Below the pieces are notes generated by a model. It saw only the letters and a program-made list of their open reading frames with translations. It did no database searches and had not been told where the DNA came from. 29,588 nt of DNA, taken from CAYONZ01 sp964405465 (GTDB lineage Bacteria > Bdellovibrionota > Bdellovibrionia > Bdellovibrionales > JAMPXM01). Position numbers and translations under genes: made by a program. This document shows, in pieces, positions 7,840 through 15,310 of the stretch; within the stretch, counting starts at the first letter, position 1, and every line of letters begins with the position of its first letter. The stretch spans positions 1 to 29,588 of the forward strand of contig CAYONZ010000043.1 in the NCBI GenBank assembly GCA_964405465.1. The letters run 5' to 3'.

Positions 7840-7891
7840 AGACTAAGTATTTTTAACCGGATTCGCACTAACCCTAGTCTAAGGTGCAGAT

Positions 7892-8524
7892 ATGGCGGCA
7901 AACATGGTCCCGGAAATGAAGTTGAAGTCGGATATCGAACTTGTGCAAGAGGTGATCAGAGGAAATCGCAAATCCTTTGGTGAGTTAGTCAACCGTCATC
8001 AAAGACTTCTACTGCGGATCTGCCTCAGATTCACCAGGGACTTGGGGCAAGCTGAGGACGTGGTACAGGAGAGTTTTATGAAGGCATTTCAGAAAATCGA
8101 AAGCTTTGAGGGGCGGTCATCCTTCAAAAGCTGGTTGATTCAAATCGCAGTGAACACAGCCAAAAACAAGCTGCGCGCTCAAGGGAATGACCATCTAAAT
8201 ATTGAAGATGTGCATCTTGGCGTCGATCCCGGTGCTGAGAGTGGCATGGTTCAAACCGATATTCGTCAACAGATTCAAATTGAGGTGGAGCGACTTCCAG
8301 ATAAACAAAAGTTAGCTTTAACTTTGCGAATTTTTGAAGATTTGAGTTTTAAAGAAATCGCCCAGATCATGGAGTGTCCTTATGACACGGCAAAGGCGAA
8401 CTACCGCCATGCACTCTTGAAGTTGAAAGAGAGAATCAATCGCACTCACTCTGATACTTTGGGGGAATTTGATCGCACCATAGGGATCTCATCAATGGCT
8501 TTAGCTTTGGAGGCAGAACAATGA
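7892..8524 (+). CDS. ECF-type RNA polymerase sigma factor
   Basis: A 210-residue group 4 (ECF) sigma factor. Sigma-2 spans about residues 25-90 and contains the core-binding and -10-melting signature DLGQAEDVVQESFMKAFQ (50-67) and FKSWLIQIAVNTAKNKLR. Sigma-4 spans about 125-182, with LPDKQKLALTLRIFEDLSF and the helix-turn-helix EIAQIMECPYDTAKANYRHA (155-174). A 28-residue C-terminal tail follows. AAGGTG (7881-7886) precedes ATG 7892; a second ATG at 7904 is possible. Its stop overlaps the next start (ATGA at 8521), the normal arrangement for an ECF sigma factor and its anti-sigma factor. The inducing signal is probably in the envelope, judged from the neighbours. Confidence 0.92.
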   Translation: MAANMVPEMKLKSDIELVQEVIRGNRKSFGELVNRHQRLLLRICLRFTRDLGQAEDVVQESFMKAFQKIESFEGRSSFKSWLIQIAVNTAKNKLRAQGNDHLNIEDVHLGVDPGAESGMVQTDIRQQIQIEVERLPDKQKLALTLRIFEDLSFKEIAQIMECPYDTAKANYRHALLKLKERINRTHSDTLGEFDRTIGISSMALALEAEQ

Positions 8525-9078
8525 ATCACAATGAAAACCCAAACTATTCGGAGGACTTCTGGGTTGATTTTCTTGAAGACGAACTAGAAGACTCTCTTAA
8601 TCAAGATCTGCAGACACTCCTCAACAACTCCGCTGGAGACGCAAAGTTAGTTGCAAGTCTTTCAGGCCTCAAAGAGCTGCTTGCAGATGAGAAAGAACCA
8701 GAGGGTCTGCCTGAAGATGGTCGTTACTATGACCGATTGCAACGCTCGATCATGAGTGAAATTGAACGAGCACCAAAACCGGGCCAACCTATTATTTCGA
8801 ACATTCGATTTTGGACACGAACGATTTTGGGTTCCTCAACTTTAACTCTAATTTTGCTCTTTGCGATTGGGCTGGAGGTTCATCGTACCGAACAACTCAA
8901 GCAGGATCACGAATTGAACGAACGGCTCAATTTAGGTTATGCGAAAACTGCAAAATCGGTTGCGACCAGTTTGGACTTTCGTGCTGAAGATGAGGTTTTG
9001 ACAGAGGTGGTCTCGCAAAAGTTAGCTCACCTTGATGAGAAACAAGCTAGAATTTTGTTACAAAATTTGCGAAACTAA
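8521..9078 (+). CDS. Single-pass membrane protein, probable anti-sigma factor
   Basis: A 185-residue protein with an acidic cytoplasmic N-terminal half (1-100), one membrane helix (about 102-118, ILGSSTLTLILLFAIGL) and a 65-residue C-terminal, presumably periplasmic helical part. The topology and the 4-nt overlap with the sigma gene are what an ECF anti-sigma factor shows. No H-x3-C-x2-C zinc motif is present, so it is not a classical ZAS-domain protein. The function comes from context, not from a recognised domain. The C-terminal part ends with LDEKQARILLQNLRN, reminiscent of short helices that sense envelope state, but this is speculative. Confidence 0.75.
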   Translation: MNHNENPNYSEDFWVDFLEDELEDSLNQDLQTLLNNSAGDAKLVASLSGLKELLADEKEPEGLPEDGRYYDRLQRSIMSEIERAPKPGQPIISNIRFWTRTILGSSTLTLILLFAIGLEVHRTEQLKQDHELNERLNLGYAKTAKSVATSLDFRAEDEVLTEVVSQKLAHLDEKQARILLQNLRN

Positions 9079-9105
9079 GATCTCATAAGTTGAGAACTTA
9101 GTTTT
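9073..9105 (+). terminator. Hairpin with short U-tract overlapping the anti-sigma stop
   Basis: AACTAAGATCTCA (9073-9085) pairs with TGAGAACTTAGTT (9091-9103): 13 positions, one mismatch, 5-nt loop, followed by TTG. The stem includes the stop codon of the anti-sigma gene. The U-tract is short, so it may be a partial terminator that lowers expression of the downstream gene or an mRNA-stabilising hairpin. Confidence 0.55.
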
Positions 9106-9153
9106 GGCACTTCTAAAACGCAGCCAATTTCTGAGCTCAGGGAGATTGACTTC

Positions 9154-9666
9154 GTGGGAGCGCGCCTCGTTTTATTTCTTATCGTCACCTGTGGACTTTG
9201 CCTGCCAGCTTGGGCCGGCGAAAGTGTCGATAAAAGTGCCGACAAAAGTAAAATCGAGGAGATTCTTCTTTGGAAAGTCAGTGAAGACTTGAAGTTGAAA
9301 CCTAGTGAAGAAGAATCCTTTGCAAAACTCTATCGAGATCTCAGTCGACAGCGTCGTATTGCAGCAGACCGAGTGGAGAGTCTTCTTCCTCAAATTGCTA
9401 AACGTCAGTCTGAATTGATCGCAGGATCACAGCGTGATGACGCTGCACTTGAAAAACTTTTGTCGCAATATCGCGATGCCTTGAGCGCCTATCAGGGTGT
9501 GAACATTTTGGAATTTGATCAGTTGAAAAAAAATTTGGGCGGACGACGTTTTGCACGGTACCTGACGTTGAAGGCAGAAATTGCCGATAGACTGAAGCAG
9601 TTGCTCAGCAAGCCAGATGCAACCCCTCCGATTAAGACTGTGCCAAGGGTTATTGAGGAAAAATAA
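9154..9666 (+). CDS. Exported helical protein, possible Spy/CpxP-like sensor
   Basis: A 170-residue protein starting at GTG 9154 behind AGGGAG (9139-9144). A signal peptide (residues 1-21, cleavage after AWA) puts it in the periplasm. The mature part is almost entirely charged helix: LKLKPSEEESFAKLYRDLSRQRR, then a long Arg/Glu-rich stretch, ending in a Pro-rich tail. Size, export, helix content and position after an ECF sigma and its anti-sigma recall the Spy/CpxP/CnrX group of periplasmic stress sensors, but the LTxxQ motif is not clearly present. The assignment is tentative. A hairpin at 9073-9105 lies between it and the anti-sigma gene and may set its expression level. Confidence 0.7.
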   Translation: MGARLVLFLIVTCGLCLPAWAGESVDKSADKSKIEEILLWKVSEDLKLKPSEEESFAKLYRDLSRQRRIAADRVESLLPQIAKRQSELIAGSQRDDAALEKLLSQYRDALSAYQGVNILEFDQLKKNLGGRRFARYLTLKAEIADRLKQLLSKPDATPPIKTVPRVIEEK

Positions 9667-9780
9667 AATCTATTTATCCAGCTCATTCTTCAGTTCGACT
9701 AAGGTCAAAAAAAAATCGAAACATACTCAAATCAAATTTCGTTTGTTAAACTGATGGCTAAATGGTGATTTGAGGTGCGC

Positions 9781-10986
9781 ATGTATGTTCTAATTGTCGA
9801 CGATGAGCCTGATTTGATCGACGTGATTCGTGAAACATTGATATCAGAAGAGGTATTTTCTGAGGAAGAGGTTTTGCGTGCAGGAAATGGAGCCGAAGCC
9901 TTGGTCATCTTTGAAAAACAGCGGCCGAGTTTAGTGATGACCGACCTTAACATGCCAAAGATGAACGGATCTGAATTGATCAGACAAATTCGAGAGCGCA
10001 GTCCAGACACTGAGATCGTTGTGATGACCGGGCACGGTGATTTAAACAGTGCGATCTCGCTATTTCCATACAAGATTGTTGAATTTTTACGCAAGCCATT
10101 CAATATCGGCGAGCTCGCGATATTGGCTAAAAAAATGAGAAACTTGATCGAACTTCGTGAACAGAATGCCGCATTCAAAGAGAAACTTGTGCAATCAGAG
10201 AAATTGTCTTCTGTGGGCCTTTTAGCCGCAGGTATTGCCCATGAGATCAATAACCCGAACACCTTTGTAAAAGGAAATCTCGAATTGGTTTTGCGGTATC
10301 TCGACATTGTGGGGCCTGCAATTGATGACTGGGCTTCGCGACCAGGACCCGAGCAAGCGAAATTGCAATTGGCGAAAGAGAATATTCGCAAGACTGTTGA
10401 AGGTGCAATCAATGGGTCAGAGAGAATTCGCAAGATAGTTGCGGCCTTGTTGGTTTTAGGAAGACACGCTGGTGCAGAAAAAGTCTCGATTCCAATTGGT
10501 AAAATAGTGGAAGAAGCTCTGAGCCTCACTCATTATCGAGTGAAAATGCATGATTTAAAGATAGAAATTTCCGAGAGTCTACCTCCGTGCTTTGTGAATG
10601 AACAAGAAATCCTGCAAGTCTTGATGAATCTTTTTGTAAATGCTGTCGACGCCATTGAAGAAAGGCTGGCGAGCAATTCGAAAGGACTTATTCTTGTAAA
10701 TGCCTCGTTAGAGGGTCAAAAAGTCATTCTTCGAGTGAAGGACAATGGCTGTGGTATCAAAGCTGAGACCATACGAAAGATTTTTGATCCATTCTATACG
10801 ACCAAACCCGTTGGCAAGGGCACCGGGCTGGGCCTATCAATTTCAAAAGGATTGGTTGAACGCAATGGTGGTCTACTGAATTGTGAGTCTGAAGTTGGCG
10901 TGGGTACTCAGTTTTCGATTGAGGTGCCGGTGGCGACTGAGGAGCAACAGCGAAAAGGGGTGAGCGGTGCAAGTTTTAATCATTGA
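9781..10986 (+). CDS. Hybrid sensor: receiver domain fused to histidine kinase (REC-HisKA-HATPase)
   Basis: A 401-residue cytoplasmic kinase without membrane helices. Residues 1-120 are a receiver: DDE (7-9), phospho-acceptor Asp55 in MTDLNMPKMNG, Thr84 and the RKPF lysine. Residues about 133-250 hold the dimerisation/phosphotransfer domain with His154 in GIAHEINNPN. The ATPase domain follows with an N-box (LMNLFVNAVDAIEE), G1 (DNGCGI), F-box (FDPFYTTKP) and G2 (GKGTGLGLSIS). ATG 9781 is chosen because GAGG (9772-9775) is five bases upstream; GTG 9775 is an alternative. The N-terminal receiver suggests activity is set by another phospho-donor. It overlaps the next receiver gene by 20 bases, so the gene products are probably made in fixed ratio. 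Confidence 0.9.
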   Translation: MYVLIVDDEPDLIDVIRETLISEEVFSEEEVLRAGNGAEALVIFEKQRPSLVMTDLNMPKMNGSELIRQIRERSPDTEIVVMTGHGDLNSAISLFPYKIVEFLRKPFNIGELAILAKKMRNLIELREQNAAFKEKLVQSEKLSSVGLLAAGIAHEINNPNTFVKGNLELVLRYLDIVGPAIDDWASRPGPEQAKLQLAKENIRKTVEGAINGSERIRKIVAALLVLGRHAGAEKVSIPIGKIVEEALSLTHYRVKMHDLKIEISESLPPCFVNEQEILQVLMNLFVNAVDAIEERLASNSKGLILVNASLEGQKVILRVKDNGCGIKAETIRKIFDPFYTTKPVGKGTGLGLSISKGLVERNGGLLNCESEVGVGTQFSIEVPVATEEQQRKGVSGASFNH

Positions 10987-11374
10987 TGACGAGGCTCCTA
11001 TTCTCGAAACCTTGAAGAAGAACTTCGCCCTTGAGGGAATCGAGGTGCAGACCTGCACTTCAGCTAAAGAGGCCATTGCGCTTCATCAAAAACATCTTTT
11101 TGCGGTGGTGATCACTGATATTCGCATGCCCGAAATGAGTGGTGTGGAGGTCATTGAGGCTGTTCGTAAGGTGAGTCCTACGACCATAGTTTATGTGATG
11201 ACAGGATATGCTTCGTTGATGAATCTGGCAGAGTGTTTGGGCTTGGGGGCCGCTGACTATTTTATGAAGCCATTTGAGAGTCTCGGTCTTTTGAATAAAA
11301 CGATCAAAGAGGCGCTCGAGAGACACGCGCGATGGAAAAAGGACTTGCTACAACTAAGACGGACAAAAATATGA
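10967..11374 (+). CDS. Stand-alone response regulator receiver
   Basis: A 135-residue single-domain receiver starting at GTG 10967 behind GGGGTGAG (10957-10964). Key residues are intact: Asp7/Asp8 (IIDDE), phospho-acceptor Asp51 in ITDIRMPEMSG, Thr in MTGYASLMN and Lys in MKPFE. No output domain follows; the C-terminus is a short basic helix. It overlaps the hybrid kinase by 20 nt and the following receiver by 4 nt (ATGA). It should act as a phosphate shuttle or a protein-binding output, like CheY or Spo0F. Confidence 0.9.
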   Translation: MQVLIIDDEAPILETLKKNFALEGIEVQTCTSAKEAIALHQKHLFAVVITDIRMPEMSGVEVIEAVRKVSPTTIVYVMTGYASLMNLAECLGLGAADYFMKPFESLGLLNKTIKEALERHARWKKDLLQLRRTKI

Positions 11375-11796
11375 GTATCAAAAGCAATTACAAAATCTTG
11401 ATAGTTGACGATGAGGTTGGAATCACCTCTATGTTGGCCAATTATTTAGTGCTGGAAGGATTCAGTGTTGACGTGTCAAATGATCCGGAAGAGGCTCTAA
11501 AAAAAATCGAAACAGGTGAGTTTCGAGTCTTAATTACCGATATTATGATGCCAAAAATGACTGGTCCTGAATTGATGGCCAAGGTAAAGGACTTCGATGG
11601 TTTGATTCAAATAGTTGCGATGACGGGATATGTGACGATTTCAAACATTTTGGCGGCTTTTCGTTTTGGTGCTAACAATGTATTTTTTAAACCATTTGAA
11701 AATCTTGAAATCGTTCGCAATGAAGTTGAAGTTGCCATTCGAAAACTTGAACGCATTCACGAAGTGATTAGGCTTCGTGGCGAGTTAAAGAGGTAG
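11371..11796 (+). CDS. Second stand-alone response regulator receiver
   Basis: A 141-residue receiver. ATG 11371 overlaps the previous stop (ATGA) and is preferred over an in-frame ATG at 11332, which would add a non-homologous basic 13-residue leader. Phospho-acceptor Asp57 lies in ITDIMMPKMTG; IVDDE, MTGYVTISN and FKPFE complete the active site. The TGY(A/V)(S/T) and KPFE segments resemble the preceding gene, suggesting a tandem duplication followed by divergence. It ends with a charged helix and has no output domain. It precedes the CheA-type kinase by 4 nt, making it a likely phospho-target of that kinase. Confidence 0.9.
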   Translation: MSIKSNYKILIVDDEVGITSMLANYLVLEGFSVDVSNDPEEALKKIETGEFRVLITDIMMPKMTGPELMAKVKDFDGLIQIVAMTGYVTISNILAAFRFGANNVFFKPFENLEIVRNEVEVAIRKLERIHEVIRLRGELKR

Positions 11797-11800
11797 TTCG

Positions 11801-13657
11801 ATGTCCGACGATATGAGCAAGGTTGATATTGATGTTGAGATTCTCCGAGAATTTGTTGCTGAGTCAACAGATGGTCTGGCAAGTTTGGAGAACTGTTTTG
11901 TGGAACTCGAACGAGACCCCACTCAACGAAGCAACATCGATGCAATTTTTCGTACAATTCACTCTATCAAAGGAAGCGCTGGCTTCTTCAATCTTAAAAC
12001 GCTGCAGACGATTGCTCACAAAATGGAAACTGTGCTTGATTGGTTGCGAAAGGGAAATGGTCTTGCCTCTTCGGATGTGGTCACGGCATTACTCGATGGT
12101 ATTGATCGTTTAAAGCGAATCTTAAGTCGGATTGCGGAGACCCAGAAGCCTGAGCCGATGGCAGAGGACGATGCCCTGTTTTTAGAAAGGCTCGACAAGG
12201 CGTTCGCCAATCTTCAATCTGGTCGCGATCAAATAATGGCGATGGTCCGAAAGATGGAGGGACTTTTCCATGAGGGTGAAAATGATCCCGCAATTCAAAA
12301 TCAAAAAGTATTTAGAAATCTTTTGGCGGTTCACAATGAGTTGAAAGCGGCGACTCACTCAGATGCGGTTGCTCCAGTTGCAAAGGTTGAGGCGGCAGCG
12401 AGCAATGTGGTTTCGCTAGCGGCCCAAGAAACCGCTGGAGCGCATGTTAAAAAAACCATGCGAGTGGAAGAAGAAACCATCGATGGATTTATGAATTATA
12501 TTGGTGAGCTGATTACTTCATCAGAGTCGTTCAACTATCTTTATCGAAAGTTAGAAAGCGAAAGAGTTCGGCCAGATCTTTCGAAAGAATTTAAATCGGC
12601 AATTGTTTCATTCAATGCCCTTTCGCAAGGCTTGCAAAGCAGTTTGATGGAGATTCGTAAAGTTCCAGTACGCAATCTTTTTGGAAAGTTTCCGCGTTTG
12701 GTTCGGGACCTTTCGATGTCGCTTAATAAAGAAATCGAATTTATGACGGTCGGAGATGAAACTCGAATTGATAAAAGTTTAGTGGAGGTTCTCGAAGATC
12801 CCTTGACTCACATGATTCGAAATTCTTTGGATCACGGAATCGAGATGCCAGATGTGCGTGAACGTGCTGGCAAATCTCGCAAAGGATTCATCGAGATCAA
12901 TGCTTTAGCAGACAAGGGATTTCTTTATCTACGAATTCAAGATGATGGCGCTGGAATTCACCCTGAAAAAATAAAAGCTGTGGCAGTCAAAAAAGGTGTC
13001 ATCACAATCGAGCGCGCACGCGAAATGACTGATAAAGAAGCTGTTCAACTCATATTTGCTCCAGGATTTTCTTCGGCTGAAAAGGTGACCGAGGTATCTG
13101 GGCGTGGAGTTGGAATGGATGTGGTTTTGACCAATCTTCAAAAGGTGAATGGAAGTATTGATGTTGATTCGGAGCCTGGCCAGGGAACGACGATCACGAT
13201 CAAAGTACCTATGACAGTGACACTGACTGTGATTTCAGCGCTGATCATAGTTGAAGGGTCTGAACAATATGTACTCCCACTTGAGAATGTGCGTGAGGTC
13301 GCGAATTTTTCTAGCGAAGATCGGTACACGGTCGAAGGGAAATCGGAGATGATTCGTCTTCGTGACAAAATGTATCCACTTCTTCGCATCAATCAACTGT
13401 TAAAGGTTCCGAATAAAGACTTTCATGCTGATGGAACGGTCATGGTCTTAGTGGAAAAAGGAAAGTCTTCGGGAGTGCTTTTGCTTGATCGTCTGTTGGG
13501 CCTACAACAGGTGGTGGTCAAAGACATTGGTGAGGAATTTAAAAAAAATCGCCTCATTTCGGGTGGAGTAATTTTGGGTGATGGCAATGTGGCGCTCGTA
13601 CTAGATGTTGAGGGCTTGTTGCAAAAATACAATCAATCACAAATTGAGTTTCATTGA
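11801..13657 (+). CDS. CheA-type histidine kinase lacking a P2 domain
   Basis: A 618-residue CheA-family kinase. P1 (Hpt), about 8-115, has phospho-His54 in IHSIKGSAGFF. A linker of about 100 residues replaces P2. P3 dimerisation, about 220-290, starts TMRVEEETIDGFMNYIGELI. P4 ATPase, about 295-470, has the N-box MIRNSLDHGIE (338-348), G1 DDGAGI (381-386) and G2 GRGVGMD (434-440). P5 (CheW-like), about 475-612, closes it. Without P2, which docks CheY and CheB, it may use other partners; the two receivers encoded immediately upstream are the obvious candidates. AAGAGG (11788-11793) supports the start. It is the last gene of this operon; the chemotaxis operon 243 nt further on has its own candidate promoter and CheA. 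Confidence 0.92.
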   Translation: MSDDMSKVDIDVEILREFVAESTDGLASLENCFVELERDPTQRSNIDAIFRTIHSIKGSAGFFNLKTLQTIAHKMETVLDWLRKGNGLASSDVVTALLDGIDRLKRILSRIAETQKPEPMAEDDALFLERLDKAFANLQSGRDQIMAMVRKMEGLFHEGENDPAIQNQKVFRNLLAVHNELKAATHSDAVAPVAKVEAAASNVVSLAAQETAGAHVKKTMRVEEETIDGFMNYIGELITSSESFNYLYRKLESERVRPDLSKEFKSAIVSFNALSQGLQSSLMEIRKVPVRNLFGKFPRLVRDLSMSLNKEIEFMTVGDETRIDKSLVEVLEDPLTHMIRNSLDHGIEMPDVRERAGKSRKGFIEINALADKGFLYLRIQDDGAGIHPEKIKAVAVKKGVITIERAREMTDKEAVQLIFAPGFSSAEKVTEVSGRGVGMDVVLTNLQKVNGSIDVDSEPGQGTTITIKVPMTVTLTVISALIIVEGSEQYVLPLENVREVANFSSEDRYTVEGKSEMIRLRDKMYPLLRINQLLKVPNKDFHADGTVMVLVEKGKSSGVLLLDRLLGLQQVVVKDIGEEFKKNRLISGGVILGDGNVALVLDVEGLLQKYNQSQIEFH

Positions 13658-13811
13658 GTCGGCATTGGTGTGACGAAATCGGGATTGTCTCATCTCAAAA
13701 TATCATTAGAGGCGAGGTCCGAGTCTGTTTGTCATTAATGCTGCCTGCAAGATTGTTTCATATTGAGAGTGATTGCCAAGCAAGTGTTAAGGCAAAATTG
13801 TTTTACAAAAT

Positions 13812-13828
13812 TTGGCACTCGAATAGCT
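13812..13828 (+). promoter_or_regulatory. Sigma-54-like (-24/-12) promoter of the chemotaxis operon
   Basis: TTGGCACTCGAATAGCT matches YTGGCAC-N5-TTGCW with one mismatch in the -12 element (TAGCT). The invariant GG (13814-13815) and GC (13826-13827) are exactly 10 nt apart. Expected transcription start is near 13839, about 60 nt before cheW. The 13658-13811 stretch holds no gene and could hold activator sites. Confidence 0.55.
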
Positions 13829-13900
13829 ATTATCCCGTTTAGACTACGCAGATTTAATCCGATTTAAGTCATGAGTCAGATTTTTAATTTGGAGGAACTC

Positions 13901-14410
13901 ATGGCTGAAAAAAGCACGGGAATCGTGTCGCAGTTTTCTAAACAAAATGACGGAGCAAAGACTTGTCAGATTGTGACCTTTCGACTTGGCCAAGAAGAAT
14001 ACGGTGTCGACATTATGAAGGTTCAGGAGATTATTCTTTTGGGAGACATCACTAGGGTCCCTGAAGTTCCCGATTTTATTGAGGGTATCATCAATTTACG
14101 AGGAAATGTGATTCCGATCTTGGATCTCCGTAAACGGTTTAAGCTCGGTCATGCCGAAAAGCGTGAAGAAACTCGAATTATCGTAATCAATGTGAATTCC
14201 AAAGTCGTTGGTGTCGTGGTGGATGCGGTGAGCGAAGTCTTGCGAATTTCCCTTAGCGAAATTGATGCTCCTCCAACAACTATTGCCGGAATGGGTAAGG
14301 AATATCTCAAAGGAATGATCAAGTTGGGAAAGCGTCTTTTGATTATGCTCGACATCGATAAAATCCTTTCACAGGACGAACAAAAACAAACTGAAGTGAA
14401 GGCCGCTTAA
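13901..14410 (+). CDS. cheW: Chemotaxis coupling protein CheW
   Basis: A 169-residue CheW: two SH3-like beta-barrel subdomains that link chemoreceptors to the P5 domain of CheA. Signatures are CQIVTFRLGQEEYGVDIMKVQEI, the conserved VPEVPDFIEGIINLRGNVIPILDLRKRF region and a C-terminal KGMIKLGKRLLIMLDIDKIL. ATG 13901 is chosen because GGAGGA (13891-13896) lies just before it; an in-frame ATG at 13871 would add ten residues. First gene of the chemotaxis operon, behind a sigma-54-like site. The slightly long C-terminal tail (EQKQTEVKAA) is not unusual. No receptor gene is present in the window, so its receptor partners are encoded elsewhere. Confidence 0.95.
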   Translation: MAEKSTGIVSQFSKQNDGAKTCQIVTFRLGQEEYGVDIMKVQEIILLGDITRVPEVPDFIEGIINLRGNVIPILDLRKRFKLGHAEKREETRIIVINVNSKVVGVVVDAVSEVLRISLSEIDAPPTTIAGMGKEYLKGMIKLGKRLLIMLDIDKILSQDEQKQTEVKAA

Positions 14411-14446
14411 TCAGCATATTAATTTCATTTTTTAACGGGAGTTCTT

Positions 14447-15310
14447 GTGGCTGAAAAGAAGATCGCACCAATCGGAGAAATAAAAGTTCAGCCTTCGCTT
14501 GAGGTGAACGACAAGCAATTTAAAATGTATGCCGAGCTTGTATACAAGTTGACGGGTATTTTGATTACCGAAAATAAGCGAGCTTTGCTTAATAATCGCC
14601 TCGATAAACGTCTTCGTGCCCGTCAGATCAAGAACTATGACACTTATTACGATATTTTGACAGGTGGTAAGGATGAGCCTGAGGTTCGAAGGTTTATTGA
14701 TTCTATCACCACGAACGAGACCTATTTCTTTCGTGCGCCTAAGATTTGGGAGTTTTTCTCGGGGCAGTTTCTTCCTCAGTGGTTTGCGGAAACAGGTGGA
14801 AAAAAGATCTTGCAGATTTGGTGTGCGGCTTCCTCAAGTGGGGAAGAGCCCTACACTATAGGTATTTTGTGTGAGGAGTTCGCACGAAAGAACCCGTCAT
14901 TCAAATGGCAAATGCGTGCTTCGGATATTTCAGAAGACATGTTGGCTCGATGTAACGAGGGTGTCTATTCAGGGCGCTCAATTGAGAAAGTGGACCCCAA
15001 GATTTTGGAACGCTATTTCGAGAAAAAAAACTCAGAAGATCATGCCGTCAAATCTCAAGTGAAGCAAAAGATTCAGTTTTTTCGGTACAATCTTTTAGAG
15101 AATTCAAAATTTGTTGCAGAGTTTGACATTGTTCTATTGAGAAACGTGATGATCTATTTCGATGGACCTACCAAAGAAGGTATTCTTACAAGGATGGCGA
15201 AATCTTTAAAAAACAAAGGAACTCTGGTCGTCGGCGAGTCAGAGGGGCTTATTGGCGTCAAAGCACCATTTGATTTTGTCGCTCCTTCTATCTTTAGGAG
15301 AAAAGACTAA
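14447..15310 (+). CDS. cheR: Chemotaxis protein methyltransferase CheR
   Basis: A 287-residue SAM-dependent methylase that methylates glutamates of chemoreceptors for adaptation. The N-terminal helical CheR domain carries FIDSITTNETYFFR. The methylase core has the SAM-binding WCAASSSGEEPYTIGILC, a DIS segment (MRASDISEDML) and the LLRNVMIYFD motif. The start is GTG 14447, preceded by GGGAG (14437-14441). About 25 residues precede the usual CheR domain. Its stop overlaps the cheA start by one base (TAATG). Counterpart of the CheB esterase at the far end of the operon. Confidence 0.95.
   Translation: MAEKKIAPIGEIKVQPSLEVNDKQFKMYAELVYKLTGILITENKRALLNNRLDKRLRARQIKNYDTYYDILTGGKDEPEVRRFIDSITTNETYFFRAPKIWEFFSGQFLPQWFAETGGKKILQIWCAASSSGEEPYTIGILCEEFARKNPSFKWQMRASDISEDMLARCNEGVYSGRSIEKVDPKILERYFEKKNSEDHAVKSQVKQKIQFFRYNLLENSKFVAEFDIVLLRNVMIYFDGPTKEGILTRMAKSLKNKGTLVVGESEGLIGVKAPFDFVAPSIFRRKD

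Larger units (their letters stand above)
7478..7891. other. 414-bp intergenic region before the ECF sigma factor
   Basis: No convincing gene. It holds the AATAGATTCT repeat pair, a long hairpin (7799-7839) and, just before the sigma gene, a GTCTAA hexamer (7877-7882) with AAC about 20 bp upstream, weakly like an ECF-type autoregulated promoter. A 28-codon frame at 7646-7732 has AAAGGAAG upstream and encodes a hydrophobic peptide (begins MWATGFVKY); it is possible but unsupported. A longer frame at 7648-7839 has unnatural composition and was not called. A small RNA ending at the hairpin is possible. Confidence 0.5.

Noticed and set aside
12475..12490. KKTMRVEEE in the CheA-type kinase as another FHA ligand like DKT[IVM]
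   Set aside because: This is the normal start of the CheA P3 domain, found across the family, with Lys instead of Asp/Glu before K-T.
13654..13842. 62-codon open frame between the CheA-type gene and cheW
   Set aside because: No Shine-Dalgarno, no family resemblance, and it runs through the sigma-54-like promoter; most likely chance.
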